Shown piece after piece: positions 47,382 through 61,076 of a stretch of 64,000 nt of DNA (position 1 is its first letter; every line of letters starts with the position of its first letter). Made by a program: the position numbers and the translations under genes. The DNA is taken from contig CM036629.1 in NCBI GenBank assembly GCA_020746105.1, positions 10,432,001-10,496,000 of the forward strand, written 5' to 3'. The notes under the pieces were generated by a model. That model was not told the DNA's origin. It was given only the letters and a program-made list of their open reading frames with translations, and ran no database searches. Source of the DNA: Trogon surrucura (lineage: Eukaryota; Chordata; Aves; Trogoniformes; Trogonidae).

Positions 47382-50300
47382 ATTTTTTTTAAATAGTTTT
47401 TCTTTGCTGGAATCTCCTACTCCTCCAATTGTAAGTTCTTATGATCAGCACGTCTATTGTGTCTGAGTATCCTTTCAACTACGTGCCTCAGGTGCATTTC
47501 ACAGTACTTTCATTTTAAGCCTTAAAAACCTAACCTTAACTTAGGTTAAAAGTTTTTGCACCTGAGTCTAAAATAGAACTTTTCAATTTTTTCTGCTTGC
47601 TCAGCCACTCCTAGTTTCTAAATGAGTTTTACATCTCTCTAGCATTAGCAGCTGGGTTTGGTCTGATTAAGTCTTGCATTTCTGTGATGATTCTCATCCA
47701 AGTCGATCCCCTAGTGCTTTATAAACTTTATTAACTGGTGGAACACACTACCTATCTTTTGCCCTTGATCAAAGTAATAAACCTTTAGAGCAAAAGACAG
47801 TAAATGATTTTGCTGAAGGTGGTGATGGAAAGCATGTGAAATCATATATGAATTAATCCAGGCTTCAGGATTCTTCCACCTCAGTAGAACAAGTGAGATA
47901 TCTTATAGGTGTTATATAGATTTCAGCAGTGTCAAAGTGATTATGTGAACTAATTCAAGATCTGTGACTTTTTCTTCAAAGCTCTAAAATGGAGCTCATG
48001 CTGTCGCCTAAAAAGGAACATCAGCTGTCCTAGATCTTATTTGTTGTGAACAGTGCTAGCATGTGTAGCCTTGGCTCTTTACTGCAAAGAGAAACAGCCT
48101 CCAAAATCCATCCATGAATGTTTACTAGGAAGTATTGTCCTGTGAGGATGTTGCTGGAGTTTAATGTTGCTATATTTGGAGGCTTTGACGTATCGTAAAT
48201 AGATGCATATTCAATACAAGTGTTCTTCAACATTGTGCATAGCTCTGTTATAAGATGTGTCATATGGAAACATGGAGTTACCCTTCAGTCTCAATCCTGA
48301 CAGGACAACCCAGTTAATAACGTTTGTGCTTTCTCAGACTCACAGAAATTTTCAAAGCTCTTGGTGAACAGGAGCTACAATTACATGTGAAAGAAAACAG
48401 CAAAATATGTGTGTGGACAGAGCTTTGGTACTAGTACACAGTGTTTGAAAGATTTGTCAGCTACTCAAATGTGGGGTTTTGTTTACTACATCTGGTAGTA
48501 ATGCTTAAGTACTGTAGTTAAAATGAAACTGTCAGGCTTTTCTCAACAGCCTTTTTATTGACTTTAAAGGGGATAATAGATTAAGCTACTTCTGTACATT
48601 AATTTACAAAGCTTTATTATACATGATTTGCAAAATGTAACCGAACTTTTCATGGTGGTCACTATTTCAAGTTGTTCCAATTTTAGAATCTCAAAATCTG
48701 GTGTAATCTTCAAAGTGTCTTTAACAGTTCTACGTTTTGCCCCAAACCTGCCACACCATCATGGAGTTACTTGTTGGCATTTATGGGAATTTTGCATTAA
48801 GCTTCATAGCAGGATATGCAGTTTTATCTCTTTCAATTTGTCTTTTTTTAGCATTTCCTAAATGCTACGCAGCAGTGTGTTTTATACATCCTCTATAATT
48901 CAGAGGTATTGCAATAATCATTTTCCTCCCTCTCATCTGGTAGCTTTACTGTCTTTAGCAAAGTACTGACCCAAGGAATTGCTGTTTTCATTGCAGCTGA
49001 AATCCAGTTTTCAGTTAAGTGATAAAAAAATCTGTTTTCATTTAGTGATAAAATTAAATTATTTAACTTCTCTAGCTGTTGCATTCCATGCCCCAGTGAG
49101 ACAGATCTGAAGAGTACAGGGTGGGAGACAGTTGGAACAGTGGTGTTGGCACCGCAGTGTCCTTGCCCCAAGAGCATCAAGCACCGTCTGCCTCACGGGA
49201 CAGTGCAAAAGGTCCAGTAGCAGCCAAGTGGGGTGATTTGACAGTGCCTGTTTGCTTTGTTTTTAACTAAAACTCTGACTATTGGAAGGTTTATACCATA
49301 ATATAAATCTTTGGAGGTATTTGTTTATATTTTTCTGTCTTATGTAACATAATACAGATGATCTTATTCACAGCATCGATTGCTAATTTCTTTCTGAAAG
49401 GTTGAATCCCTACAGAGGCTGTTGTGTGTGTATTGGAGATACAGGATTCCATGTTGTTGATTTTTAATACTTTTCGGTTAGTATGGCTGATGAAAAGGGA
49501 TATTTTGCTTAGTGTTTTCACTGAAAAAATAAGTAACAGCTAAACACTGGGCAAAGGGATGTAAGTGAAAGAAAAGTGAATCTCGGAGCTGGGCATGAGA
49601 CTGCAAGGTTGCTGTTCTCTGGTATTCTCTTAGGTATCACAAATCACAGATGATGATGTAGCTCGAGTTTAAAAGTGAAATTCGAAACTTTGTTGTTAGC
49701 ATGGTACAACAAATATTATTTGAAATGGCACTGAGAACATTTTTTTCTTTGTTGTTTGTCAGATTAATTTGCAGGTGATATTTTAAAAATGCCATAAAAT
49801 TATTTTATCAGTTTGTTAGGAAGCTTTACATCATAGTATGTTTTTAAAAAAATCAGGAAACTGCTCTTTGTATTCCACAGGAGTATAGAAAGCATTTAAT
49901 TTGTGACTGTTACATTATTGTTTCATCCTGTTCTCGTTACTTCTTTTGATATGTTGAACAGGACTTTGACAATCCTACATCTTAGTTTGTAATCAAAGCC
50001 ACACTCAAATGTGAGGAATATGACATTAAGTAATGCAATAATTCTGTTATTGTGGAAGTATTAAATGTGAATGAATAACTAAATATTAATAATAATTAAA
50101 TATTTCATATAATTATTCTGTGCATGTAACATACTTAGCAAGTATTGTTATCAAGTTCAGCCCTGTGGTCCAACTTGTTTTTCATGTGAACTGAATCACA
50201 AAGTCTAGGTGCATGATGAAAACTGCAGCATTTAAATAACTTGAAAGGCTCTTAAATTTGTCAATTCGATGTCTGAATTTACTTGAAAAATCTTGTAATT

Positions 50301-50450
50301 TTCTGTCATTTTTTAAAAATATATTGATCTCAAATGTTCTTTCCTACTAAGGAGAATAAACTTTGTGATATTTGACCATAACATACTCCAGTGCTTTACA
50401 CCATCCCTGAATTACTACTTCATTATATTTTAATCATTTTTGTTTGCAAG

Positions 50451-50760
50451 GATTAAGAATATTTCACCTATAATAATTAAAGTTGACTTCCAGAATGCTG
50501 CTGATAGAAATATTAATGCCTGATTTTATGGGCCTGCAGTGTATAGTACGCAGCACTAATGGAAAACAAGTGATTTAAGTCCGAGTGGTGGACACTGAAG
50601 GACCTGAGCTAATTAATAGGTTTGTGAATGAAGCTCATGAGGAAGCCCGCTAAGGGCTGATGGGCTACCTTAGAGCTGTACTTGTAGCGCAGTGATTGTA
50701 TATTGAGCTGCACTGTAAATCAATTAAATGTTCTTGCTAGCACCACATTATTAAGTTTAT
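50451..50760. promoter_or_regulatory. Possible conserved noncoding element
   Basis: This is a non-repetitive block with balanced composition and several regulatory-looking cores, for example TAATAATTAAAGTTGA, GAGCTAATTAATAGG and AAATCAATTAAATG, and no open frame of note. Its texture differs from the surrounding low-complexity AT-rich DNA. The call rests on appearance only; comparison with other birds is what would decide it. Confidence 0.2.
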
Positions 50761-50854
50761 GTGGTCTGATCATTTTCTTCTAGCTTTACATCCATGCAAT
50801 TGCCAGTTTTACAGAAATTATAGATTGCATTTTAAAATTAAAATTGCTAGCTGC

Positions 50855-50880
50855 TTTTTTTTTTTTTTTTTTAAAAAAAA
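50855..50880. repeat. T18-A8 homopolymer junction
   Basis: A run of 18 T changes directly into 8 A. The two runs could fold on each other, and the spot is prone to polymerase slippage. No retroposon body is recognisable on either side. Confidence 0.85.
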
Positions 50881-53800
50881 GGGCACCACTGTAGTGGAAG
50901 TTGGAAGCTGTTATCGGTGTACTTTGGTGTCTGAACTGCACATGGAAAACGAGTGTACTAGGCCTTGAAAATAGGAATGGACCAACACAAAAGCCAATAG
51001 ACCTTTACAAAAAGTTGTATTTAAGTCTACTGACACATTCGATTAGGATATGTTAGGCAAATATTAGCTGTCCTGAATCTAAATGTTCAGGGCAGCTCTG
51101 AACTTCAGAGGCACCCAAACCGAACTTTACACTTGCAACTGCTCTTGTGTAGAGAGGCATCCTAGGGAAGAGAGGGAGCAAAAAAATGCTTTAAATGTGA
51201 ATGGTTCAGATGAAAATGAAATTTCATTGTGTCAACTATAACACCCACAGCCCAAGAACCCTCCACAGTAGAGTTGTGAGATCGTCTCTGATAAATCAAA
51301 GGCCGGTATGTTTGGCAATCACTATATTAAATAAGGTTCTGTAGCTGAGGGCAGTTTGCCACCCCAGAAATGGCAAAAATATGTAACTGCATGAGATTCA
51401 CACATTTATACCTTTTCCTGGTGTCCATCTCTTTTGCAATTCGGTGAGCTTAGAGCAGTTCAAGAAACAAAATCTATTTTTCACCCCTTGTCTTACGTAA
51501 GTCTTGGGATCCTGCTACATAATTGAGAGTCAGGGTGTAGACGTATGGATAAAGATTACCCCTCAGAGCATTGTCCATCTGAGGTGTGAATAGTGACGCA
51601 CTTTGGTGTCAAGATGATCCAAAACAAGCAAAATAAATTTTGGTTATTGTGTGCTGCCCCATGGAAGCTGTCTGTACTTCTGTCTTGCAGCAGGTAGTAG
51701 CCTGTCTCTGATTTGTGCAACATCCCTGTGATGTCCCAGCCTCTCTCCTCACTCTTGCCCAACCAGTCAGATTCTTAGAGATTGCATTGGTATCTACAGA
51801 AAAGCATGGAGAACCCTCAGAAGTTCTTTGTGTGAAGGGTGTTTATGCTTCATTTAGTAAGTTACGCGCAATGAATTTTAAGTGGACGGTAGTATATATT
51901 TCTGTTCCCTGGCTAGTGATACTGTAATATTAGTGAAGGGGGAGGTGGAAATCGGAAAAGAGAAATGTTATTACAGAACAGTGAGGAGTACATATGCCCT
52001 ATATAAGCCATCTAGCATAGCAGGCCAGTGTGTGGCTGTGGCTCTTAAGATATGAAATCCTTTTTCCAACTGGTTGGCTTTTGCAAAGGATTTAAGTCCG
52101 GAAGAAGTTTTTGGGTAATAGATGAAATGACAGCAAAATGAGTTTTCAAAATCAAAGTAGTATGTCAAATTGTGCAAAGGAACTTTAATGTCAGCAGGAT
52201 CCTCTTCTAGGTAAAACTCAAGTGCACAGAAATAACTTCAGCGCAGGATGATTGGAGAGGCTGGTTGTGCTTATAAGGACTTAGGATTGTGTACTGGGCT
52301 CTTGATATCCAGGTCAAATAAATGCATGGTATCAAACTTTATATTCTGCCCAAGTACTACTTCCAAGTTCTCTGAATTTTTGTTACCAGGAATTAGGATA
52401 TAGAAATACTTGCCAGTGTTTAATTGCTGCCCCTAGACAATACATCAGTACATTCTTGTAATAAAACAACTCTCTTTACATCACTATTAATCTCAGTGAT
52501 GCACAACTTTAACAGCATTTGGAGTCTGTCCAAGAAAAAAAAAAGTTTCTTAGAATGGCAGATGAAAAGCTTTTGTAAGAATATTTTTATTTTTTAAATG
52601 CTGGTGTGGAAATCACTGAAAAGGAAAGCAAGGTTTTGAATCTTTTAAACTGCATTTCCTTTTTAAATTTCTGCGGTGTCCACCTCCTCTTGTAGCTACT
52701 AGATATCTGAATACAGTTAAAGTGAGAATTTATAAAAATGGCAGGATTACCGTTACTGGTTAAATTGTCCTCATTTGTACTTACATATTTCTATAGAATC
52801 TCTATACTAAAATGTAGAGAAAATAATTTTCCCTCACAGTGTAAGTTATATATTTTTAAACCAAATCTGTCATAGCTGTCCATTAAGCTAATCACAATGT
52901 TCCTGATACATTTTATAAGAATAAGGAAGCTTACTGTCTTATTTAAATATATTTGTCAGAAGAGTGCAATCATATGTGACTTTGGGGTTATATTTCTTGT
53001 TTTATAATTTACTTATCTGAGCATGTGTTGGTTTGTACATTTAAACTTCCTTGTGACTCCAGCATTACAAATGGGCTTCTCCTTGGAAATTTTCAATATT
53101 GTGGATATGACAAGTGGTCAAATGAGAATGACAAGCATGTGAAATTTTTTTGGTATACGTATAAGCTGTTCTACCATGCTTCTGTACTTAATCTTTGAAA
53201 ACTAAAAACAACACACAGGCCCCTCTCAAACGCACAACCCAACACAAAAACCCCAAGAGAAGATAAAGTCAGTAACTAGACAGTCTAACATGAAGCATGT
53301 GAACAAGGAATGACAGATTAGTAATATGTTTAACACTTTTGTCTGAATGGACAATCCATCCCAAACCGCTTTGATCTATTGTACTTTCTGGACAAAGGAG
53401 TTATGCAAAGGCAAAGTCATTCCCTTCTTCTCACCCAGAGTATTCTTCATGTTCTGTTGTCGTTCGTAAAGGGCAGTAAGAAACATTACACAGATGCATC
53501 CAACTACAACCTACAGTCTGGGATGGTGTCTCAGAAACCATCAACGTATTTGCTGAGATTTCAGTTACAGTAATAACATTAAAGAAGATGATTAGTTACT
53601 GTATCTAAGAACAGTATCTAAAGGAGGTGGTTGGGAAGTATTTTGCAGTCTCCTTCCTTTGTTCTTGAGTTCTTTTTGCATCAGTAGAAGACTTAGAATT
53701 GATGATGGTTTTGAAAAGGTAATCTTGTTTAAGAAACTGAAAATATCTCGGTTTGGTATATTTGAAACAATCCACTTAACAAGTATATTGGTTTATCTAG

Positions 53801-56800
53801 GGCTCAGCCAAAGAAGGTGTATTTTTAAAGGAATATTTAATATGTGTAAATAGAATAATCCTTCCAAGAAAGTTCGCTAGTTTTGCCATAAATACCTTGT
53901 TTGTAACTGTGAAGATGACCGTATGTAAGTTACATTCGGTTTATGTAATCTTACACACAAAACTCAAAGGTGCCCATGCTGTATAAATTATATAGTAGGC
54001 CTTTCACTCCTATAAAACGTAGTTATCTTTTGTGAGGATCACCCTTGACTATAATGCTCTGTTTCATGGAAACAATTACAGTGCTATTCCATTCCAGGAT
54101 CTCTGATTAATATATTATTTAATCTTTTAAAGGGGCTTAACAGCCTTACTAATCTTGAAGCATCTTTTTCTTTCAGGATAATTGTACATGAACTTCTGTT
54201 AACTCCAACTGAACAACTGTAATTTTACTAGAAGGACAGATTCAGCTGGTGTTAGGATTTCCCTGTTTGCCATATTCTCTGAGGAATGTGAAAATCCCTC
54301 AGGCTGGTGATATATTGATCCATGTCTGTTGTCACCTCCAGAGTCCTGGTTCCCTAAAAAGCTATCTATGCATACTTCTAGAAAATCCAGTGTTCAAGGG
54401 CCGCTTAAAGCATCTTGGTATCTTGAAGCCCTCAAAACAATACATTTTGGACAACAATAGATTTTGTTTGACACAAAATCCATTATATAATCCTTAAGAA
54501 ATACTGCTTTCTTCAGTTGGTGGAGTTTTTAAAAGTTACAAGTATTTTCTTTGGTCACACTACACTGTTGTTTCAGAATGATTGCAGATTCTAAGAAAAC
54601 TTGAAATGATCTAAATTGAGTCTACACTTGCTCTTTTTCCATAGGTGGTACAAGTTTGTCAGCATGAGTTTTCACCGAGTGACTGCTTTCACTGTTTGTT
54701 TTCCTGTGTTCCTCTTGAGGATTTATATGGTTTATTATTGTTTAAGAAGGACTTATGTTCATGTTTATTTGCCATTGGCACCTTCATTTAACACTTGAAT
54801 GTTTGTTCCGTTTCCCAGATAACTGATGATTATGGAATATACAGGGGTTCTGTAACAGAGTGTTTTTTCACCAGACTGTTGAAAGCTTATTTCTGTATTT
54901 TTTTCTTTCTTAATCTATTTTTAAACCTGGTAATTCATCTCTGGCTACCTCCTTTCCCATACCCTACACCTAGCAGTATTTTCTCACCCAGAGTTTGTTT
55001 TCTTTAAATTGAGAGCGTGACTGTATCAATAGCAGCTAGCTAGCATAGAAAACAAATGTAATGAAAAGGCAATGTCAAAGGATCCAGTGCAAATGGAGAA
55101 GCAGAATATATCTTTAGCCTTTTTGTAGTTGTGTGTCAGTCTGGGAGTCAGGTCCCTCTTTACATGTCTTCAGTGATGCTTTTACCTGAAGTTAACTGAG
55201 GCTGGCCAACCAACTTTATCAGCAGATGCCTTGCAGCTGTGTATTGGTGGCTCTGCAAGTATGCTCTGAACAAAATATGGTTTTGTCCAATGAAGGAAAT
55301 CCATTGACAAGACTTATATGATGGACGGATGAGGCCAAGAAACCATTTTATCCTCTGCCATCTCCTCATTTGCTATAATTGCTCTCTTTTATTCTTCTGA
55401 TATTCTATCCGTTTGTGACTTGAGAGGTTTCACAGAAATATTAAATCAACTAGGTAATTCTTAACACTATTTTAGATACATCAAATATTTGCTCTACGAT
55501 TTTATTAACAAGTCTTGAAATAAAACTGAATGGGATTAGAGTCATCGGTTTCTTGGCTGCCATTGCATTTGAAGATTGTGCTCTCTTCTGATGCAGAAAA
55601 AGGGCTCAGTTTTGATTCTTTGTCAGTCAGTGAACAAGCTTCTAAAATGCTATTAACAGTGTTCAAGAATGTGTAACATTGTTCCTAGATTTTGTAGGAC
55701 CAATACAGTCTTATAGCTGAGAGCAGAAACGTGGTTTCTTGAACCAAAAATTTGTATCAAGACAAAAAATCCCCAGGAAAGGCTTAAAAACATAATGAAA
55801 AAAAATAATCCTATGGCAAAGCAACCTTGAATTGGGCTCACATTACATCTGTGTGATCAGGACAGTCCATTAGACTTTAATCTTTTTCTGAGGCTAACTC
55901 GGGCTAATACTTACCTGACGGATACCAAGACTTTCATTTCTATATTCAGTTTGGTTGTATAACTTAATATTAGCCGTAAGACTGATACGGCATTATCAGC
56001 AATACCTCTGTAGTATGGCAATGTAGAAATAGCCTGAAGCTGTTAAAACTCTTTACTTTTCAAGTTTTCTAGATCTCTATCTTACATTACGTCCTGAATC
56101 TTGTGCAACCTGTGAAGGATGATAGATGAATACTAAGTTGTCATTTGTGGGCAACTGCAGCAACTGCTGAGCTGAATGTCTAAATTTTAATTTTTTATAA
56201 TTCCATTAATAGTTTCATTCAAAGGAGGAGAATTATAAAACCTTCACGTCCTCATTATGAGTGTTAGTTAACTCCTGTATTTGAGGCTAGCTGGAGTTAC
56301 TGTGCTGGACACTTGCATAAAGAGATGCTTTAAAATCCGTGCATGAGGCCATGTAGCTGAACAAATTACTTAGATTTATGACAGAACATAAAATATGAAT
56401 TGACACTTGAAGTGCAAAACTTAAGGATTCATAGGTGAACAATCACATTTTATAGTTTGAAAACATGTCCCAAACTTTCCAATAGCAGTGTGTAGTTTAA
56501 TCCCTGTTGTATCTTACTATATGACAAACAATAGTAACTTTTTCAAAGTCTGCTGTTAAGTGGGCAGATGCCTCTATTGTGTTTAAGTACAGCAGGTGAT
56601 GTATACATCTCTGATTTATATTGCAGTCCTTTCCATTAATGGCACTAATCACTTCGTATGGTATCACTTTAAAAGGTGTCGGTTTTGACTTGGCAAACTT
56701 ATTCTTGATTTAGTTTTATATAAGAGTCCTGTGGTGCAGGCTCTGTGGTCTGCAGCCCATGCAGCTAGCCAGTCTCAGAGCTGGGATGGGGGATTATTCC

Positions 56801-59800
56801 TCTCTCTGAGCTATGTGAATTTATAGCATAGAGGATCCTGGAAAATGTGTTGTTAAGGGAGAAGAGGGTGAGAATTTCTGAGTATTCTGAAAATTATTCT
56901 AACCTTTGCTAGATGCCAGCATATCCTGTAGTAATATAGCAGCAGCCAGGTGTGAGAATTGGGACTTTACCCATTCCTACTACTACTTCAAATAGCAGTT
57001 ATTTATTCTGCTTCATCAACAAGATCTTTGTCAAGGTAGCACTGAGATCAGCTCAGGACTGAGAACTGTCTGCTTCTTCTGATGCGTTTAGGTAGATGCT
57101 GCTGTGCTACTTCCAGCAGTTTCGTTGATGGTGTGCCTGGAGGGAAGTAGCTGGTATCTTGGTACTTAAGTGGTACAATTTTTAATTTACTGTTCGTTGA
57201 GAGTCAAACAGATAAATGGCAAAAGACTTGTGAGTTTAGAAGCACTTGTTAAAATAGGAAGGAGCTGGTGGCAGCATGTCATTAATATGAATATGATAAG
57301 CTCTTAGGCTCTCAGTGCCATGATTTAAAAGGCGGGACTTGATAACTCCACAGAGAAATATGATCAAAAAATATTGCTGGGGCTGTGACCTCCTCCGCCT
57401 GAGCTGTGCTGGGTGGGACGGTACAACTTAGCTCAGCAAAGTCCTGCTCAGGAGCAAGATGCAAAGCTCTCTTGGGGGCAAAGTAGTTTCAGCACTCACT
57501 TTCTGCTGGCAGTCATGATGTTCATGTCAATCACCATGTCATTGAACAGCTATTGGATGCCATGCTCTCATGCAGTTACCAGGTATAGGACTTGGATTAT
57601 TTTTCTTTTTTAGCAGACCTTAAACTTGCTATAAAGTTATAGCCATTTACTTGTGCTTTCTCTGGCATTCCTCCTGTTGTTTAGCCAGCTGTTCTATCAC
57701 CCAGTGAACCCCACCTTGAGGGGAGGAAAGGAGACCTGTGGATTGAAATGAAAACAGCATTAACAAAATAATAATAAAACCCCTCTAATGTAAATATAAA
57801 GTACGCAAAATTATATCCAGCCCATGTTGTGGTCATGTGAGCTGTGCGCTCCCAGCAGCAAACGCTACATGTCAAGCACAGTGAGCGCTACAGCTCCAGC
57901 AAAAGCACAGTAGTCCCAACGAACAGGAGAGTACACCTCAGGACCAGAATCATGGGCAAGACCCTCCAGGGATGGTGACCATTGAGGAAAAGAGACTGTC
58001 CACAGCAAACTTTCCAAGTCGTAGTGAGTGTAATAAATACAGTAGGGAATATTTCTGTTGGCCAGCTTGGGTCAGCTGCACCGGTTTTTGCTCCTAGCTT
58101 TAGCACCTGGCTAACTTGAAGCTGCTAGAGACCCTGATCACTATGAAGACCCGCGTAACATGGCTGGCGATAAACTGAAACAAAGTGTCTTATCAAGTTT
58201 GTTCTCAACAAGTGCTGCCATCTTCTCAAAAATGCATTTTTCGTGAATAGAAAATTGATTCTGATTCTGTCCCAGTGAAATCAGGTCACCTGCCCTTGGC
58301 ATTTGAGTGCTACGTTATCTTTCCTTCCTGGGGTGGGATTTGGCTGTTCTCTCATTGTCAGCATCTGTATGGGCAGCCTGGCCTCTTAAGGAGCACTAAA
58401 GGTGTGGCGGTTTTTGTCTTTTGTGGTTTTTTTGCAATAAAGTCTTGCATCCACTTTTGAGGTGTCAAGCAAAAGCATAAATGGAGCTGAAAGTGTTTGA
58501 GTATAACACCCTTCATGCAGGCCATGACTTGAAGTGAATAGAAATGCTACTCACACCAGAAGCAATCGTGTAGAGTTTGTTCCTATGCAGAATCTAGATG
58601 CAAATCTAGATGCAAAGTTAAACTTGCTTGTCATCATGCACATCTAGCCGGATACCTCCATTTCTTCTCTTTTGCCAGCACTATTCAGTGATGAAAAGCC
58701 TTTTAGAAGCAAAAAGAAATTTTGCAAAGTGGCTGAAAGCACTGGAAAAACACTGAAATGCGTCTGGGTTTATATAACTTGAGAATGATTGAAGTTATAT
58801 GACAGAGCTTAAGATGGTCTAACAGCTTTATCAAAATTGGAAGAGAAACACCTTTTCCTTCCTCTTTGTCTTGTGTGCCTTGCACTCATTCTCCTGTATT
58901 TTTTAAATTATTCTGCTGACTAGCCAAGCAAAAAATAAAGAAAAATGTTCCTGCTTACTAAATTCAGTCCCAATGAACATGAGAGCCAGTGCAAGAGAAG
59001 GGCTGGATCTGTTGGGCCAAAAGATGGAAGAATGAAGGAGCATAACTGCATGGTCTGCTCCTTGTCACTGTCTCGGTTTGCAATTAAAATATATTCTGGA
59101 TTATATAAATGAGCAGAGTCAAACACTGTTATCTTTTTGTGTTTTGGTTTTGTTGTGTTTGTTTCTTTTAATTTAGCCCCAAATTTGCTTTGTCAGGAAT
59201 GTTACTCTTTTGGTTGGTTCATCTGATGAGTTAACCTTGTCATTGATCTTCAGTCTGGGCTGAAATACTTTGGAAATACTGAGATTTCTTTTTCAGAATT
59301 AAAATCTGACAGATCTCTTAATGTTTCTGCAGGCAGGGGCTAAAGTAAGTATAGTACAGTACTTAACAATAAGATAGTGAATTACTAACACTTCATCAAA
59401 AGTCCCAGCTTGGAATCGTTTGTTGAAATCAAGGAAAAAGCTTACACAGTTTTACTTCAAAACAGTAAAAAATCAATAGCTGGGGTTTTGTTTTGTATTT
59501 TAGTAGAAAAGTAAATAAAAGTTAATAAGAAATTTCTATTAAATTTTATCTAAATATATTGTAAAGGAAAACCAGCCAATATGTCTTTTGGCATGAGAGG
59601 AGAAGAAATTAATTGTTCCTTGTGAACGTAAGCTTTCAGTGGTTAGAAGCGGTGTGTGCAAACATTTTATTCTTGTCACTTGGAAGCCAAAAGCAAACAC
59701 TGAGTTACTGAGACATTTCATCGGCTCTGGTAAGGAATCTGAATACAACAGGTGCAGCTACTGGTGCACTCTCTTGTGATAAGCTCAGTGTAGCAGAAAT

Positions 59801-60800
59801 GGAAAAAATCAGTATCCACGTGAATGAGGTAGAGGTTGATTCTTGGCTGTGCGATCCATTTTAATGAACACTGTACTTTCCATTTGCTCTCCTTTCACAC
59901 CAAACAATGGAGTTCCTCCTGAAGCACCTGCAAGGTAATAAATAGTCTCCCACAGCAAATAACAGAATTCACCAATAGTCCAAACCATTTTTGTCAATAA
60001 ATCCATTAAGATTTACATGAAGGACATCACGTGTTAGACGAATTGAAAGGAGGGAGGAGAAAAGGCGATAGGTTGGGGTTTAATAGAGGGACATAGTTGC
60101 TCTCAAAAATAAATAACCCATAACACTGGAATATGAAGTTTTGGTTTGTTTTTTTCTCTAAGAACAAGTGCAGTGCAGGCATATATAACACAGCTTTCTA
60201 CATATTTATGCAGATTAATGATCATAACCTTCCTACTACAAATGAGCCATTTTTTCTTCTGATGCAAAGTAGTTAACCCTGTAGTACAGCTAGAGATCTC
60301 AATTTCTACATTTTGAGAGAAAACTGCAGAAATGCTACACTACATTGTTTCTCAAAATTAATTTCTTCAAATGGATGTTTGAAATGAAATAGATTTATTT
60401 AAAATTGTTCTTCTCTCCTATAAGGAATAAATGTAGGAATTACCTGAATGTATACAACGGCTGAAAGATATAACCTGCCAATATGTTTTAGTAATAATAT
60501 TAAATATTGATTATTTTACTGTATGATTGCCAAAATGAGTATTTTCTTACTGGCACAGAGTTGTAGCAGCTACTAAATTACATTGATGTTGAACCTCTTT
60601 TTACCTACAAGGTTTTATAAGTCAGTATTTGTCAATATTAAATAATTTCAGTGCAGGTTGCAGACACACTGTAACTCCCAACAAAAACAGAAAAGACCAG
60701 TAGATTCTTTACAATTAGAACAAAATTTCACAATTTCAGGCCCACCCATGCAGTATTTTAAATTAGGAAGTAGAACATGTGAGGACTTCTAAAAATTAAT
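50881..60800. other. Gene-free interval
   Basis: No recognisable gene or clear mobile element in these 9.9 kb. Open frames are all below 83 codons. A 12-bp tandem duplication lies at 58591-58614. The segment near 55430-55720 has the look of a very old repeat but could not be assigned to a family. Confidence 0.55.
58591..58614 (+). repeat. 12-bp tandem duplication
   Basis: AATCTAGATGCA is repeated twice in tandem without mismatch. It is a minor local duplication. Confidence 0.9.
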
Positions 60801-60839
60801 TTTTTAATTTGTAAATGTGATAATTTGTGTTGTTTATGA

Positions 60840-61076
60840 GATGAAAAAATAATAGGAGTCACAGAGATGACTAATAATAATAATTCGGTAGAAGAAACCC
60901 TGAAAGAATACCCCAAAATTATCAGAGACTCCATGTGCCCTGTGCACTGTCTTTCTAGCTTTAGTATTGTTAAATGTGCGCTAGAGCTAGATGGAGACAA
61001 GCCAATTACCTTCACTGAAGATTTAGTTGATGTTTTAAAGCAGGTTTGCAGAAATGCTTGGCTAGAACTATAACCC
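60840..61076 (+). other. Coding-like open stretch of unknown origin
   Basis: This plus-strand frame is open for about 77 codons, with an ATG at 60867 and a stop after ...NAWLEL. Unlike most chance frames in this AT-rich window, its translation is hydrophilic and balanced, for example VEETLKEYPKIIRDSM and LDGDKPITFTEDLVDVLKQV, with Asp/Glu/Lys well represented. I do not recognise the family and see no domain motif. It could be an old exon, a retrocopy fragment or chance. A 139-codon minus-strand frame overlaps it. Confidence 0.2.

Larger units (their letters stand above)
43881..50450. other. Gene-free interval with pyrimidine tracts
   Basis: No recognisable gene. The stretch includes a pyrimidine-rich tract at 44098-44200, a T17 run at 46364-46380 and a 22-bp tandem duplication at 47338-47381. 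A minus-strand frame of 169 codons (45203-45712) is the longest open frame in this part; it has no recognisable domain and is probably chance. Confidence 0.5.
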
